Assembly (NCBI GenBank): GCA_903883645.1 | Contig: CAISBR010000172.1 | Coordinates: 1-58,374, forward strand | Length of the DNA stretch: 58,374 nt | Source of the DNA: an uncultured Myxococcales bacterium | GTDB taxonomy: Bacteria; Myxococcota_A; UBA9042 | Direction: 5' to 3' | Part shown: in pieces, positions 51,005 through 58,374 of the stretch | How positions within the stretch are numbered: position 1 is the stretch's first letter | Layout of the letters: each line of letters begins with the position of its first letter | Program-made: the position numbers and the translations under genes | The notes under the pieces: generated by a model | Seen by the model: the letters and a program-made list of their open reading frames with translations, nothing else | What the model was told of the DNA's origin: nothing | Database searches by the model: none

Positions 51005-51650
51005 TACCCTGATTATGCTGCTACTTTTGGCTGGTTGTCGCCAGCCCGTGGCGGTGCGTGTGTCCGTCGATCCGCGGTTGCCGGCGCAGGCTGGTGTGCG
51101 GGTGGCCGAGGTGGTGCGTGCGGTGCTCGACCTGCCGGCCGGCGCGGTGGCTGTGGTGCCGCTCCAAGAATCGCTTGAGCCATTTCCAAGTAAACTCGAA
51201 GAGTTGCAATCTATGACACCCGAGTTGCAGCGGCGGGCCTTGCGCGAGCCCTGGCGCCACACTCTTGGCATATTGCGCACTGGGCAGGGGCTTCCGCTGG
51301 CCCTGGTGCCCGAGCTCGCGCCGGCGGACCGGGCGGCGGCCCTGATGCTCCCCGAGCTGGCGGGCCTGGGCCTGCCGGCGCAAGCGAGTGCCGATGGCGC
51401 CGGTCTGGTGAGCGATTTTCCTGTTGCAATGCTTAGTTGGAAAGCATGGACCAGCCAGACGCCGGCCGAGCAAAGGCGCCTCGTGCTGCACGAATTGGGC
51501 CACGCGGCCGGCCTGCCCCACGACCAGCGACCCGGCAATGCTATGGCGCCACAGCCCGGGGTTGGCGAGGCGTGGCTTGATGTTCGGCAGCGCGCGCGCC
51601 TCGACGGCCTGCTGCGCGACCTGTACGAAACGACAAGAAAAGGCCAATAA
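50979..51650 (+). CDS. Metzincin-like zinc-protease lipoprotein
   Basis: The 223-residue product has a basic n-region and lipobox (LIMLLLLAGCRQP). The metzincin zinc site HELGHAAGLPH (His171, Glu172, His175, His181) is complete, and a Met occurs soon after in PGNAMAPQPG, a possible Met-turn. It is small for a protease and has only about 40 residues after the zinc site. The start chosen overlaps the cytochrome gene by 26 bases; an ATG at 51015 would shorten the n-region. It may cleave or mature a partner in the locus; substrate unknown. Confidence 0.75.
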   Translation: MRRRSLYRNTLIMLLLLAGCRQPVAVRVSVDPRLPAQAGVRVAEVVRAVLDLPAGAVAVVPLQESLEPFPSKLEELQSMTPELQRRALREPWRHTLGILRTGQGLPLALVPELAPADRAAALMLPELAGLGLPAQASADGAGLVSDFPVAMLSWKAWTSQTPAEQRRLVLHELGHAAGLPHDQRPGNAMAPQPGVGEAWLDVRQRARLDGLLRDLYETTRKGQ

Positions 51651-51718
51651 TCCAGCCTATTACTGCTTGTGCCAGTTGGCCCGAGCCGTCCGAAACGCCG
51701 ATGGCGGCACACCGCGTA

Positions 51719-51736
51719 GCCGGCGAAAGGGCCGGC
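51719..51736. terminator. GC-rich hairpin between convergent genes
   Basis: GCCGGC, six bases, GCCGGC forms a short strong stem about 70 bases after the metzincin stop and 150 after the GT8-like gene stop. No T-run follows on either strand, so the call is weak. Confidence 0.25.
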
Positions 51737-51885
51737 GTGTGTAGACTCGTTTCGACGTTGGGGCCCATCGACTGGAGCCACGACATGCCCCTTACATCCT
51801 CCAAAAGCTTGTCAGCAAATGCAGAGGCCGAACTGCGGGCAACATGTTCTGCCCCGGCGGGGGCGGCTGTGCCAAGTGGCCCGGG

Positions 51886-52692
51886 TCACTCCAGCGCCAA
51901 GGCTGCTAAGTGCTCAAATGCCCAGTCTTCTGCAGCGTGTAGCGCGTCGCCGCCCGGCCAGTTCGCCGCGGGGTGGACTTCGAAATAGCGCTGCCACCAC
52001 GCCGCCGCACCGCCCGTGAGCACGGCGCGCGCCTGCCACGGCTTTTGTACCAAGTAGTGCACGACCTTTGTCTCACTCTCGAGTCGCGCTTTAAGAGTCG
52101 GGTGAGCCCGCAGAAATTGGTAAATAAAATTGGCCATGTTGTAGCCAACCGGCAGGCGATGTTCGACCGGCATGGTGTACCAGTCGGGGTAGAACTCGTT
52201 GAGGAAGCCTTGGTCGCCACCGTCGTAACTGCCTGATACAGCGAGCGAGTCGCGCATCTTCCGGGCGACCTCGAGGCTCGGTTCTAGCACCATCACGCCC
52301 GAATTGAAGCGGTCGGGCAGAAAGAAGTCGGGTGCGGCGGCAAACCCTGGGCGCGCGAAGAGGTCGTCGATGTTTTGCAACACCAAGGTGTCGGCGTCGA
52401 GGGCGACGATGCGGTCAAAGTCAGTCTGTTCCCAGGCGCGCAACTTGGCGAATACGGGACCGAACCGCGCGAAAAGCGGATTGCTCGCCGACGGATTGGC
52501 GATGGGCTCGATGGGGCGCACCTGCCACGCCAGGGCCGCTAGTCGCTTGCGCGCCGACTCGGTCACATCGCGCGTTGCGAGTACGACTTTGGGAATCTGG
52601 GTGCCGCTGGCGTCGAGCGAACGGCCGAGCACTTCGACGCCAGGCAAGTAAGCGTCGCCACTGCATAATGTGGTCATGTAAGCGTACGACAT
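51886..52692 (-). CDS. GT8/glycogenin-like glycosyltransferase
   Basis: The 268-residue cytosolic GT-A protein has MTTLCSGDAYLPGVEVLGRSL at its start, the metal-binding DAD in RIVALDADTLVL, FNSGVMVLEPS, YDGGDQGFLNEFYPDW, and a final VVHYLVQKPWQ, the HxxGxKPW-like motif of family 8. It would transfer a sugar from a UDP-sugar to an unknown acceptor. The start MSYAYMTT is preferred over one 10 codons upstream because family members begin just before this strand. It stands apart from its neighbours. Confidence 0.87.
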   Translation of the reverse strand: MSYAYMTTLCSGDAYLPGVEVLGRSLDASGTQIPKVVLATRDVTESARKRLAALAWQVRPIEPIANPSASNPLFARFGPVFAKLRAWEQTDFDRIVALDADTLVLQNIDDLFARPGFAAAPDFFLPDRFNSGVMVLEPSLEVARKMRDSLAVSGSYDGGDQGFLNEFYPDWYTMPVEHRLPVGYNMANFIYQFLRAHPTLKARLESETKVVHYLVQKPWQARAVLTGGAAAWWQRYFEVHPAANWPGGDALHAAEDWAFEHLAALALE

Positions 52693-52836
52693 GGTGCGGC
52701 GCTCGCGATCAGGGCAATCCACCGCCCTTCGCGCACTTGGGTGTGCAAGAGCCGGGCCATGCCTACACTACGCCTGAATTCTATGGGTAGTTGCTGTGCA
52801 GCTTGCGGCGACTGGGGGAAATTCCCCTTGGGCGAG

Positions 52837-53493
52837 CTACAGGCCCAGCCACATTTCGCTGTAGCCACCACTGCCCGCCTCGTCTTCGGGCGCTTGGCGG
52901 TAGAAGTTCTTGACGAAGTCGTTGGCTTCACTCGGGTTCCAGCACGAGGCCTGGTACACGTGCCCCCACGCCACCAGCGCCATCGCCGACTGCAGGCCGG
53001 GGTACGGCGTAAGCACCCAGCGAAAAGCGCCACCTGCGTCGGCCTGCACGGTCTCAGCCCAGGCTTTGAGCTTGGCGACCTCGCTGGCCGGCAGGCACGG
53101 GTGGTAAAGCAGTGCCACCGCGCCATGTTCTAGGTTGTGCACCCAGCGCTGTGGCGGCAAAAACGTGTAGGTGCCCCACTTGCCCCACACCGGCCGATGC
53201 GGCCCCGACGACGGCGGCACGTCCGTGTAGCTAATCGGTGTCGGCAGGTCGATATGGTCGGCCTTTTGCAGCGGCGGATGGGTCACAGTACCGGGCGCAC
53301 AAGTCGGCTGCGTCCAGGCGGGGGTGGTGCAACTCCAGTTGACTCCAGCGAGATCGACGTTGGCGATACCCGTGTCGCTGAACGTGTCGCCGCTGCTGGC
53401 CGTGGTGCCGCCCGAGCTGCAGCTCAGCGTTGCGATGGCGAAAACGATTGGGAAGACGAAGGAAAGCCCCAAGAGGGTGCGGCGAGTGCTCAT
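52837..53493 (-). CDS. DUF3105 lipoprotein
   Basis: The 218-residue product has a lipobox-like end to the signal (FAIATLSCSSGG). The DUF3105 core is clear: SYTDVPPSSGPHRPVWGKWGTY, then RWVHNLEHGAVALLYHP, with conserved His residues that could bind metal. The family's role is unknown. The C-terminal part has one Cys (YQASCWNPSEANDFVKNFY). An in-frame Arg-rich extension upstream (from 53562) is not protein-like, so the ATG giving MSTRRTLLG is used. It lies downstream of the unknown lipoprotein gene, about 90 bases away on the same strand. Confidence 0.85.
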   Translation of the reverse strand: MSTRRTLLGLSFVFPIVFAIATLSCSSGGTTASSGDTFSDTGIANVDLAGVNWSCTTPAWTQPTCAPGTVTHPPLQKADHIDLPTPISYTDVPPSSGPHRPVWGKWGTYTFLPPQRWVHNLEHGAVALLYHPCLPASEVAKLKAWAETVQADAGGAFRWVLTPYPGLQSAMALVAWGHVYQASCWNPSEANDFVKNFYRQAPEDEAGSGGYSEMWLGL

Positions 53494-53585
53494 CAAAGCT
53501 CGTAGTGCGGCACGTGCGCGGCCGCGGCGGCGTATGGTGCGGGATCTGCGGCGGCGTGCCAACTGCCGGCAGCGGACAACTTGGC

Positions 53586-54488
53586 CTAATCCAGCGATGT
53601 TGTGACAGAATATCCCGTTGCTCCAGCAAAAATTACCGATTCACTTGGGGCAGGCGGCGCTGCCACGTCCCACGCGCCGGCGGAATTGCCTGCAGTATCT
53701 GAGTCTTGCCAGCGAAAGGCCTGCCACACTTGCCAGTGGAAGCGCGCCCAATACTGGCCCGCCGCGTTCTGCAGCACGGGCAGGGGCTTGGTATACGCGA
53801 AAGTCATTAGGAATTCGCCGTCAACCAGCTGCGTCGCCACCCCCGGCATCTGCTGAACGGGCGGGTAGCTGTACGGAATTTCGGTATCGACCGCACCCGA
53901 CGTATCGCGAAAGTGCAGCGTGCCCGCGCCGGCCTGCAGCGGCTTGCCATCGACGCTGGTGTTAGAATACGCCCGCAAGAATGTGAACTTGCCCGGCAGC
54001 ACCATGCCGTTGTAATGCAGTTGCCCCAGCACGCTGTAGCGCACCCAGTCGACCTTGACCCGGCCGTGCGTATACGTGCCCGTGGCGATAGCGGCGGTAG
54101 GGCACTGGCCCATCAGGGTGTCGCCCGCCAAGTTGGCCACCGTGGGCTGGTTGCCGTGGTCGAAGCAGGGTTGCGGCGCGGGGTCGTCGGCGGCCTTTAG
54201 CACGTGATAGCGCGACAAAGCCACTTGAAAATCAGTGGGCGTCTGCCCTTGCAGCCCATCGCTAAAAACGACCGGCAGCTGGTCGCCCTGCAGGTAGATG
54301 GCGATACTGCCGCCGGCGGCCGCGGTATCGCTGGCTGCAACATCGGCCGTTGTGGTGTCGCCTAAGGCAGTGTCGCTGGCCTGTGCGGCATCGGCGGCAT
54401 CGACCGCGCCGGCGGGGGCCACCGTGCTGCTGGCGTCGCAGGCGTTGAGTACAAGCGCGAAAACGATAGAGAATTTGCAGAATTTCAT
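53586..54488 (-). CDS. Secreted lipoprotein, unknown beta-sandwich
   Basis: The 300-residue product has a lipobox (FALVLNACDAS), a long Ala/Asp/Thr linker (DAADAAQASDTALGDTTTADVAASDTAA is only partly cited: AQASDTALGD), then an all-beta region (SIAIYLQGDQLPVVFSDG, DFQVALSRYHVL, RVKVDWVRYSVLGQLHYN, FTFLRAY). I do not recognise a family. The Asp/Thr linker is like that of other surface lipoproteins in this window. The start is set at the first Met before the signal; the 81 codons upstream are not protein-like. It is divergent from the gene at 54719 and probably co-transcribed with the DUF3105 gene. Confidence 0.7.
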   Translation of the reverse strand: MKFCKFSIVFALVLNACDASSTVAPAGAVDAADAAQASDTALGDTTTADVAASDTAAAGGSIAIYLQGDQLPVVFSDGLQGQTPTDFQVALSRYHVLKAADDPAPQPCFDHGNQPTVANLAGDTLMGQCPTAAIATGTYTHGRVKVDWVRYSVLGQLHYNGMVLPGKFTFLRAYSNTSVDGKPLQAGAGTLHFRDTSGAVDTEIPYSYPPVQQMPGVATQLVDGEFLMTFAYTKPLPVLQNAAGQYWARFHWQVWQAFRWQDSDTAGNSAGAWDVAAPPAPSESVIFAGATGYSVTTSLD

Positions 54489-54718
54489 GCGGGAATTCCA
54501 GGCCGGCGGAGTTGCCTCGCTGCCAGCATTGAGTGCCCGCCACGCCGGCGTTTGTTCAACGCTGGGCACCGCGCCAGGGTAGCACCGGCGCCAACGGCTC
54601 GCCAAGGGGCAGCGTGCAGGGCATGACCGGCGCGAAAGTCGTTTGCTGCGGCCGCAGTTGCCGTGCCACACTGCCGCAATCGCACCGACGCCCGTGCGCG
54701 CTGGCGATAGGAGAGAAC

Positions 54719-57217
54719 ATGCTGCAGGCATTCAAGATTACCGGAGCGATGCTGTTCTTGCTGCTTGGGATGGGTGCGAGTGCCTTGGCTGCGCCGCCGC
54801 CCGAGATGCCCAGCGATATCGACGAACTGCCGAATAGCAAGCCCATCGCGAAGCTGCAGCACGTAAAGGGCGACACGCAGCTGGTGTTTGGCGATGTGGT
54901 GGTCGCGACCGTGGTTGTGGCGGGCAAGCCTCAGCTGCAGGCGCTGGCACTGCCCAGCGGTCAGGTGCTGTGGTCGCGGCCGGTGCAAGGCGTGGCCAAG
55001 GTGATGCGGCAGGGCAACCTGCTGCTGGTCGTTTCGGGCGGGACGGTGCAGGTCCTCGATCCGCTGACCGGCAAGCTGCGCTGGACCGAACGGGGGGTGA
55101 GCGATACGGCGGGGCCGCCGGGTCGGGTAATCATGGACCACGGCCACGGCAAGTGGAGCCTGCGCGACGCGGAGACCGGCAAGGTTGTGTGGCAGGGGCG
55201 CGCCGTGGGTGTGACGCCCAAGAGCCAATCCCTGATTTTGGCCGGCACTGGCGCGTGCGAGGTTATGGTCGATGTAAATGGCCAGTTGGTGTACGAGGTT
55301 AGCGGCTGTCCGCACCAGGCCGCTGGCGAGCCTACCACCCGTAGCCAACCCGACGTCGGGCCGGATGCTGGGCCCACTCTGCCGCAGCGCGCGGGTGATT
55401 TTGCCGACTTAGACGAGTCTTGGCCGACTTGCGACCTGTACATCGACCGCGACGGGCGCTTGCAGCAGTGGAGCAAAGTGCCCGATTTCTGGAATGGCTG
55501 CCACCTAAACCCCGCGCATACCCGCGCGCTGATTCGGGTAGACCCGGTTCGCGACCCAGAGCGCACGTCCGCGGTGGTGGTCGACTGGCCGAGCAGGGCG
55601 CGTACCCAGGTGGTGGTGGCGAGCTCGTGCTCGGGCCGCTACGCATGGGCTGGGCACTTTGTGGTGTGCGATTCGGTCGAAGAGGGAGGGGGCGACTACC
55701 CGCGCAAGCTCGAGTTCTTTGACCCCGACGGTCCGCGCGAGCCGCCGCGGCGGGCGAGTGTGCCGCTCGAGATCGACATCCAGCGCTGGCTGGCCGAGGT
55801 GCTGCGGCCCAGCAATCCCAGTGACCCAGGGTGCCGGGATACGTCGGCTAGTCGCAATGTTGCGGCGGTCCGGCTAGCGCTGCTGTGGGGGCCGGCGGTC
55901 GAGCGGTCGCTGCTGCCGGCGGTGCGTGGGGCGATGGCGCGCGAGCTGCTGCTGCTGGCTGGCCTGGTCTGTAGCCACCCGGCGGGCGAGCAACCCGACG
56001 CCGTGGCGCGCGCTTGGCTCGAGCGATTGCCCGTGGCGGCGCGCGGCAGCTCGGCTGAACAGTGGCAACCGCTGCTAGAGGCCGCAGTGCGCTGTAGCGA
56101 GCCGGCCCACCTGCCGCAGGGGTGGCTGCCGATGGTGAGCGACTTGCTTGGGCGTCCGCCGCTCGGCACGTGGCTGCAAATGCGCACCAAGTTTGTGCAA
56201 AGCGTGGCGCAACCGCTGCCGCCCGAGCTGGCGGCCAAGTGGTTCGCCGCAATTGTCGCTCTGTGGCGCGAGAGCTGGCCGCAGGACCGCAACCACCCTG
56301 GCACTGGCGGGCCCGCGCACGCCTGGTTGGTGACGAGTGCACCGCTTTTGACCGAGTGGCCGGGCCTAGCGGGCGCGTGGCAGGCACTGGATAGCGAGAT
56401 GCGTGCGCGCGGTCCGGCGAAGATTTGCCCAAGATTCGAAGGGGTTTGTCAGCGGCAGCCGGGGCAGGGGGCGTGGTCGGGCGGCGAACACGGCTGGTTT
56501 GTCGATGTGAACGATGCGCTGGGTCAGCCCGACCTGTGGCTTTGGCGTTGGGACGGCGCGACGTGGCAAGGGCCGTATTACGCTGGCTTGGCTTGGTTTG
56601 CACCGGCGGGTCGGGCTTGGCACGACACCAGGCTCGCGGGCTGGCAGCTGCCTTTTGAGCCCGAAGAGCGCGGCAGTCGCTTGGTGTGGACCAAGGGCGA
56701 CGACGCTCCGTGCCCCGCGCCCGGCGCAGAGGCGGAACCCGTGGCTCTGCCCGATCCCATTACGCTTGCCGATGTGGTGCGCGATAGCGACGGCGATGGC
56801 TGGACGGACCTGCTCGAGCGGCGCCTGGGCACAGACCCGAGCAAGGCCGACAGCGACGGCGATGGCACCCCCGACGCCATGGACCCGGCGCCGATGTGCC
56901 CGCGCAGCGCGCAACCGGCCACGGCGACCGCGCTGGCCATGTGGAATCGCCTGTCGACTCGCCCCGAGCCCGTGCGACTGCCGGCCGGCGTGCCCTGCGC
57001 CGATGTGGCGACCTTGGGTGGCCCGCTGCTGCCGCCGCGCGACGATGGCCTGCCCAGGCTGCAGTTGTGGCAGCTTGGCCGCGAGCTGTGGCACGTGGCA
57101 CTCGAAGGTACGCACGCGAAATTGCTCGTGCGCGCCGGTGCGGTGCCGACCGTTGAGAGCGCGAAGTACGAAACCAAAGGCATTCTCTTGGGCAACGAAA
57201 ACGAGGTGTTTCCATGA
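54719..57217 (+). CDS. PQQ-propeller-like protein with thrombospondin type 3 loops
   Basis: The 832-residue exported protein has a signal peptide (ITGAMLFLLLGMGASALAA). Residues about 40-200 contain PQQ-type blades (LQALALPSGQVLWSRPV, VLDPLTGKLRWTERGV, LRDAETGKVVWQGRAV). A long middle has no recognised domain. Near 688-722 are calcium-binding thrombospondin type 3 loops (DSDGDGWTDLLERRLGTDP, DSDGDGTPDAMDP). The final part returns to strand-rich sequence. AGGAGAGAAC directly precedes the ATG. It overlaps the next gene by four bases (ATGA). Confidence 0.8.
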   Translation: MLQAFKITGAMLFLLLGMGASALAAPPPEMPSDIDELPNSKPIAKLQHVKGDTQLVFGDVVVATVVVAGKPQLQALALPSGQVLWSRPVQGVAKVMRQGNLLLVVSGGTVQVLDPLTGKLRWTERGVSDTAGPPGRVIMDHGHGKWSLRDAETGKVVWQGRAVGVTPKSQSLILAGTGACEVMVDVNGQLVYEVSGCPHQAAGEPTTRSQPDVGPDAGPTLPQRAGDFADLDESWPTCDLYIDRDGRLQQWSKVPDFWNGCHLNPAHTRALIRVDPVRDPERTSAVVVDWPSRARTQVVVASSCSGRYAWAGHFVVCDSVEEGGGDYPRKLEFFDPDGPREPPRRASVPLEIDIQRWLAEVLRPSNPSDPGCRDTSASRNVAAVRLALLWGPAVERSLLPAVRGAMARELLLLAGLVCSHPAGEQPDAVARAWLERLPVAARGSSAEQWQPLLEAAVRCSEPAHLPQGWLPMVSDLLGRPPLGTWLQMRTKFVQSVAQPLPPELAAKWFAAIVALWRESWPQDRNHPGTGGPAHAWLVTSAPLLTEWPGLAGAWQALDSEMRARGPAKICPRFEGVCQRQPGQGAWSGGEHGWFVDVNDALGQPDLWLWRWDGATWQGPYYAGLAWFAPAGRAWHDTRLAGWQLPFEPEERGSRLVWTKGDDAPCPAPGAEAEPVALPDPITLADVVRDSDGDGWTDLLERRLGTDPSKADSDGDGTPDAMDPAPMCPRSAQPATATALAMWNRLSTRPEPVRLPAGVPCADVATLGGPLLPPRDDGLPRLQLWQLGRELWHVALEGTHAKLLVRAGAVPTVESAKYETKGILLGNENEVFP

Positions 57218-58374
57218 ATCTCACGTTGCGGACTGTGCGGCAGCTCGGTAAAATCGCGTGCGCGCTTGCGCTGTTGTGGGCGAGCCAGGCCTCTGCTGCG
57301 GTGAGCGTGTGGCCAATGGGCTTTGGTCCGCTGCTGGCGCTGGCTGGAAGGGCCGATGTGCGCGTGGTTGACCTGCAGGGGCGGCTGCACGCCAAGCTGC
57401 CGCTGACGGGTGGTTCGGATAGTCCGCGCGAGCCGACTCTGGTGTGGCTGGCCTCGGGCCTCGCGCCGCGCCTGTGGGTGGCGACCGAGCACGACTTGAC
57501 GGTATACGACGCCGCAACATGGACCGCGAGGCCTGTTAACCTGCCGTTCAGCGGCGAGATTAGCGACCTCAAGGTGTCGCCCAGTGGTGCCGCGGTGGCC
57601 GTGGTGGTGGGCCAGCATCTTGTGGTGTTAGGTGGCGATGGTACGCCGCAAGTCCGCACGCTGACAAGCACTTTGGTGCCCAGGTTGCTGTACGGTGTGG
57701 CGGATTGCGGCGCCGTACTGGGCACGGATGGCGCGAACGTGGCGATGTGGCCGCTCGTGGGTGCCATGCAGCGCCTGCCGGCTAGTGTGCAGAGGGTTGC
57801 GGCGGCCCGTGGCGACGACATGTGGCTCGCAACGGGTACAAAAAGCCTGCAACACTGGCACTTTAGCCCCTCTGTCGCCGCGCATGTGGCCGACGAGCCC
57901 GGCGAAGGTAGCTGTTGGGCGCCGCCGACACCGGCTGCGCCGTTGCAGTGTACAGCGAGCGCCGTCTCAGGGGTGCAGCTGCCGCAAACCGGTCAGCTCG
58001 TCGAGGGCAACTTCAGCGGGCTGACTATCCACGCCGCGGCGGGCGACCAGTTTGTGCCGTGGCCGCAGCCCTTTACCTGGCCTGAGCTGGGCGAGGTGGC
58101 TGAATTGGCCGCATCTCCAAGTGGGAACAACCTGGTTGTAAGCTGGAGCAATGGGCCAGCTACGCTGCATCACTTGGGCGCGGATGGACAGCCGCAGGGG
58201 GCCGCCACGGTCTTGCCGCGCGTGCCCGGTGTGGTGCATCGCCTGGGTGCGGCCGACGACGGCACCGTGCGGATTTTGCAAACGGATTGTACGGCGCTGC
58301 GGCTTGCGGGCGGAGTTTGGCAGACCGAGATTGTGGGCACAGCCTGCGACGCCGATGGCCCAGTGGTGCGGCGC
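57214..58374 (+). CDS. Secreted beta-propeller-like protein (3' end missing)
   Basis: This frame has no stop before the window ends, so 387 codons are visible. It starts MNLTLRTVRQLGKIACALAL with a signal peptide ending near ASQASAA. Repeated short strands of propeller type follow: GFGPLLALAGRADVRVVDLQG, RLWVATEHDLTVYDAATW, SDLKVSPSGAAVAVVVGQHLVVLGGDG, AVLGTDGANVAMWPL. Four-base overlap with the preceding gene shows coupling, and both encode exported propeller-like proteins, so the two probably act together. Function unknown. Confidence 0.75.
   Translation, partial: MNLTLRTVRQLGKIACALALLWASQASAAVSVWPMGFGPLLALAGRADVRVVDLQGRLHAKLPLTGGSDSPREPTLVWLASGLAPRLWVATEHDLTVYDAATWTARPVNLPFSGEISDLKVSPSGAAVAVVVGQHLVVLGGDGTPQVRTLTSTLVPRLLYGVADCGAVLGTDGANVAMWPLVGAMQRLPASVQRVAAARGDDMWLATGTKSLQHWHFSPSVAAHVADEPGEGSCWAPPTPAAPLQCTASAVSGVQLPQTGQLVEGNFSGLTIHAAAGDQFVPWPQPFTWPELGEVAELAASPSGNNLVVSWSNGPATLHHLGADGQPQGAATVLPRVPGVVHRLGAADDGTVRILQTDCTALRLAGGVWQTEIVGTACDADGPVVRR

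Noticed and set aside
50462..51781. 439-codon minus-strand frame over the cytochrome and metzincin genes
   Set aside because: It is Arg/Ser-rich antisense sequence; the plus strand has CxxCH and HExxHxxGxxH motifs.
1..58374. tRNA, rRNA, insertion sequence, integrase or attachment site
   Set aside because: No transposase or integrase motif and no recognisable tRNA or rRNA sequence was noticed; a dedicated RNA search would be needed to exclude small RNAs.

Overview
The window is high-GC DNA from what is most likely a member of the Myxococcota or a close deltaproteobacterial relative. This is inferred from protein style: many lipoproteins, tandem cysteine-rich repeats of the CDDGNPCTDDSC type, MopE-like Asp/Cys motifs, C-terminal Cys + hydrophobic helix + Arg tails resembling MYXO-CTERM, and DUF3570/DUF4266, FIST and multihaem proteins. 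No rRNA, tRNA, CRISPR array, transposase or phage gene was recognised. About 40 genes can be supported. Both ends of the window cut through genes.

Layout. 1-9 kb: the 3' part of a mosaic P-domain/Gly-rich surface protein, then a minus-strand run with a GH5 (endoglycoceramidase-like) lipoprotein, an SSS sodium symporter, a small membrane protein, an outer-membrane barrel candidate and an unknown periplasmic protein. 9-15 kb: a 1980-residue Cys-rich repeat lipoprotein. 15.7-24.3 kb: a 35-residue basic peptide, an amidase, a YdeI-like protein, a DprE1/DprE2-like pair, an Imm11-like protein and a B12-type radical SAM protein. 24.3-25.7 kb: the collapsed relic of a czcCBA-type metal-efflux operon. 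26-34.6 kb: an HI0933 flavoprotein, a lipoprotein with a possibly frameshifted sorting tail, a STAS-like/radical SAM pair and a FIST/nucleotide cyclase pair. 34.8-40.7 kb: a second Cys-rich lipoprotein, a second P-domain protein ending in a fibrinogen-like module, and a ZU5-like lipoprotein.

41-51.7 kb is the most interesting part. A six-gene minus operon (CX4CH lipoprotein, Reeler-like CxxCH protein, MYXO-CTERM/DUF4266 fusion, DUF3570 barrel, TlpA-like thioredoxin, ApbE flavin transferase) diverges from a three-gene plus operon (internally duplicated tetrahaem DHOR, pentahaem cytochrome, metzincin-like lipoprotein). Together they look like a cell-envelope redox system. The DUF3570 protein carries two consecutive Dxx[ST]xA[ST] motifs of the kind ApbE flavinylates, which gives a testable link between the enzyme and a substrate in the same operon.

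51.9-58.4 kb: a GT8-like glycosyltransferase, a DUF3105 lipoprotein, an unknown lipoprotein, a PQQ-like/thrombospondin-type-3 protein, and the start of a propeller-like secreted protein that runs off the end of the window.
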